Origin: Rubricoccus marinus
GTDB lineage: Bacteria > Bacteroidota > Rhodothermia > Rhodothermales > Rubricoccaceae
Length of the DNA: 64,000 nucleotides
Assembly: GCF_002257665.1 (NCBI RefSeq)
Contig: NZ_MQWB01000001.1
Span: forward strand, 494,502 to 558,501
Reading direction: 5' to 3'
The notes beneath the pieces were generated by a model. The model ran no database searches. It had not been told where the DNA came from and saw only the letters and a list, made by a program, of their open reading frames with translations. Of the stretch, positions 61,982 through 64,000 are shown one piece after another; the first letter of the stretch is position 1; every line of letters starts with the position of its first letter. The translations under genes and the position numbers were made by a program.

Positions 61982-64000
61982 ATGCTTCGTTTTTCGGTTC
62001 TCGCCGCTGTTCTCCTCGCCGCCACCGCCGCTGGCGCCCAACCGCAGGTGCCTCTGGCGACCCCCTACGCCGTTGAAGGGACGAGAGGCTACGACGCCTC
62101 CATCCCGACGCCCCAGGCCGTGCTCGGCTACACCATCGGCGAGCGGCACACGCGTCCAGAGGAAGTGATCCGCTACGTCGAGGCCGTTGCCGCCGCGTCA
62201 CCGCGCGTGGAGATAGGCTTCCACGGGACCACGTACGAAGGGCGGCGGCTGGTCCACGCCATTGTCACCTCGCCCGCGAACCACGCCCGGTTGGAGACCA
62301 TCCGCGACGCGAACCTGATGCTCAGCGAGTCGCCAGAGGCCGTGAGCGACAGCGAGATCGCGGCCATGCCGGTCGTGGTGTACCAGGGCTACTCCGTCCA
62401 CGGCAACGAGGCCTCGGGGACCGAGGCAGCGCTCGTCTACCTCTATCACCTCGCCGCGGCGCTAGGACCCGAGATCGACGCACAACTCGCGGAGGCCGTC
62501 GTCCTGCTCGATCCCATGCTCAACCCGGACGGGCGCGACCGCTTCGCGGACTGGGTGAACGGCTACCGCGGAGCCTCTGGCGTCGCAGACCCGCAGAACC
62601 GTGAGCACCGCGAGCCGTGGCCGAACGGACGCACCAACCACTACTTCTTCGACATCAACCGCGACTGGCTGCCGACGGAACTGAAGGAGAGCCAGGGCCG
62701 CATGGCGTGGTGGCACACGTGGCGCCCGCAGGTGAGCACGGACCACCACGAGATGGGCTCGGAGTCCACCTTCTTCTTCCAACCCGGCATCCCCTCGCGC
62801 AACAACCCGAACACGCCAGAGGCGACGTACGAGCTCACGGGCGCGATCGCGCGGTACCACGCCGACGAGCTGGACCGCATCGGGCAGTTCTACTACTCCG
62901 AGGAGAGCTTCGACGACTTCTACTACGGCAAGGGCTCTACCTACCCCGACGTGAACGGCGCGGTCGGCATCCTCTTCGAGCAGGCGTCCTCGCGCGCGCT
63001 CCGCCGCGAGACCGAGGCCAACGGCGAGCTCACCTACGCTGTCACTGTTCGCAACCAGCTCGCGACGTCGGTCTCCACGCTCCGCGCCGCCATCGCGCTC
63101 CGCCAGAGGCTTCTGACGCACGCGCGCGACTTCTACGCCGAAGACGCGGCCTCTGGCGCCTACGTGATCGGGCTCGGCGAGAGCCGGACGCGTGGGCAGG
63201 CGTTGGCGCAGGCGCTCTCGCGGAGCCGCGTCAAGATGTACGCGCTGGAGCAAGACGTGACCGCCGGTGGCCGCACCTACCGCGCCGGTGAGGCCTACGT
63301 GGTGCCTCTGGCGCAAACGCAGGGACGCCTGGTCAAAGCCGCGATGGAGCGCGTGCTGACCTACACCGACAGCCTGTTCTACGATGTCTCCGCCTGGACC
63401 TTCCCGCTCGCCTACGGCGCGGACGTGGCCGAGGTCTCTCGCGTGCCACGGATGGGCGCCGAGATGCAGCCCGTTTACGATGGCGGGCGCGTGGTCGGCG
63501 GGCAAGCGCGCGTGGCGTACGCGATCCCGTGGGGCCGCTACTTCGCGCCCCGCGCGTTGCGTCGGATGCAAGAGGCCGGGCTGCGCGTGCGCTTGGCGAA
63601 AAGCCCGTTCGAGGCGGCCTCTGGCGGCTCGCGCCGCCAATTCGACCGCGGCACGCTGATCGTGCAGGCACGGCAAGGCGAGATCACGCCCGATTCCGTC
63701 CACGCCGTCGTGATGCGGGCCGCCGAGATGGACCACGTCGAGGCGTACGCGCTGGACTCCGGCCTCACGCCGAGCGGCAACGACCTCGGCAGCAACGACT
63801 GGCCGGTCCTGGTCGCGCCGCGCGTCGCGCTTCTCGCGGGCGAGGGCACCAGCTCCTACGGCGTCGGCGAGGTGTGGCACCTGCTCAGCGAGCGGTTCGG
63901 CCAGGAGGTCTCGCTGATCGACCCCGCCGAGCTCCCGTCGCTGGACGGTTACACGACGCTCATTCTCGCGAACGGCTCGTACAACTCGCTCAGCGACGCC
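61982..64000 (+). CDS. M14-family zinc carboxypeptidase, cut by right edge
   Basis: An open frame of 673 codons that runs off the window. Signal peptide 1-19 (AATAAGAQ). M14 zinc motif HGNEASG (H-x-x-E) near residue 140, then LNPDGRDRF, the third zinc His in STDHHEMGSES, and substrate-binding Asn/Arg in DINRDW. Zinc carboxypeptidases of this long type occur widely in Bacteroidota as secreted or surface peptidases, often with extra C-terminal domains that would lie outside the window. Adjacent to the secreted M24 peptidase, suggesting a role in peptide use. Confidence 0.9.
   Translation, partial: MLRFSVLAAVLLAATAAGAQPQVPLATPYAVEGTRGYDASIPTPQAVLGYTIGERHTRPEEVIRYVEAVAAASPRVEIGFHGTTYEGRRLVHAIVTSPANHARLETIRDANLMLSESPEAVSDSEIAAMPVVVYQGYSVHGNEASGTEAALVYLYHLAAALGPEIDAQLAEAVVLLDPMLNPDGRDRFADWVNGYRGASGVADPQNREHREPWPNGRTNHYFFDINRDWLPTELKESQGRMAWWHTWRPQVSTDHHEMGSESTFFFQPGIPSRNNPNTPEATYELTGAIARYHADELDRIGQFYYSEESFDDFYYGKGSTYPDVNGAVGILFEQASSRALRRETEANGELTYAVTVRNQLATSVSTLRAAIALRQRLLTHARDFYAEDAASGAYVIGLGESRTRGQALAQALSRSRVKMYALEQDVTAGGRTYRAGEAYVVPLAQTQGRLVKAAMERVLTYTDSLFYDVSAWTFPLAYGADVAEVSRVPRMGAEMQPVYDGGRVVGGQARVAYAIPWGRYFAPRALRRMQEAGLRVRLAKSPFEAASGGSRRQFDRGTLIVQARQGEITPDSVHAVVMRAAEMDHVEAYALDSGLTPSGNDLGSNDWPVLVAPRVALLAGEGTSSYGVGEVWHLLSERFGQEVSLIDPAELPSLDGYTTLILANGSYNSLSDA

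Overview
The window is high-GC DNA (roughly two thirds or more G+C by eye) from a Bacteroidota-type cell. Evidence for this is: secreted proteins with type IX secretion (T9SS) C-terminal sorting domains, a TonB-dependent receptor with an N-terminal carboxypeptidase-regulatory domain, an M56/BlaR1-like protein fused to a TonB C-terminal domain, tandem Ser/Thr kinase-TPR genes beside an ECF sigma factor, few Shine-Dalgarno sequences, and an F-type ATP synthase operon with no beta or epsilon gene after gamma. The very high GC points to Rhodothermota (Salinibacter/Rubricoccus/Rubrivirga relatives). That assignment is an inference.

Layout. 0-2.7 kb: minus-strand operon SpoIIAA-like / metallo-beta-lactamase-fold hydrolase / membrane class III cyclase. 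2.8-8.7 kb: MFS exporter, curlin-repeat protein, PAS histidine kinase, Rad52/DdrA-like protein. 9-15 kb: UPF0173 hydrolase, tsaE-folC, rho, HAD phosphatase, second MFS transporter. 15.3-21.3 kb: TonB receptor and T9SS protein behind an array of 11-bp direct repeats, then a lipoprotein. 21.4-24.1 kb: Mla-type lipid transport operon. 24.4-31 kb: radA, a possible minus-strand RNA, an ECF sigma factor with a repeat-containing putative anti-sigma protein, and an amidase. 31-34.5 kb: BlaI / M56-TonB_C with a divergent beta-lactamase-like lipoprotein. 34.5-39.1 kb: T9SS beta-helix protein, then an epimerase/glycosyltransferase island next to tRNA-Val. 39.4-42.2 kb: small genes, endonuclease V, HAD-IG nucleotidase. 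42.3-47.9 kb: two kinase-TPR genes and their sigma factor. 48-51.5 kb: two OmpA-family paralogues. 51.8-60.1 kb: rpsT, M23 peptidase, bactofilin and the ATP synthase operon. 60.2-64 kb: M24 peptidase, tRNA-Ser and an M14 peptidase cut by the right edge.

The outstanding feature is a highly iterated motif, GCCTCTGGCG / CGCCAGAGGC. By hand I count about 216 copies of its 8-bp core (CCTCTGGC or GCCAGAGG), about 3.4 per kb. It occurs in both orientations, inside genes and between them. Neighbouring copies often pair into perfect palindromes, either GCCTCTGGCGCCAGAGGC or GCCAGAGGCCTCTGGC, commonly just after stop codons. Inside genes it leaves the peptide footprints ASG, ARG, PLA, PEA and RQR. It is absent from the 36.45-39.28 kb sugar-gene island, which looks like recently acquired DNA. 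The motif resembles in kind the uptake sequences of Neisseria/Haemophilus or HIP1 of cyanobacteria, but its sequence is different and its density higher.
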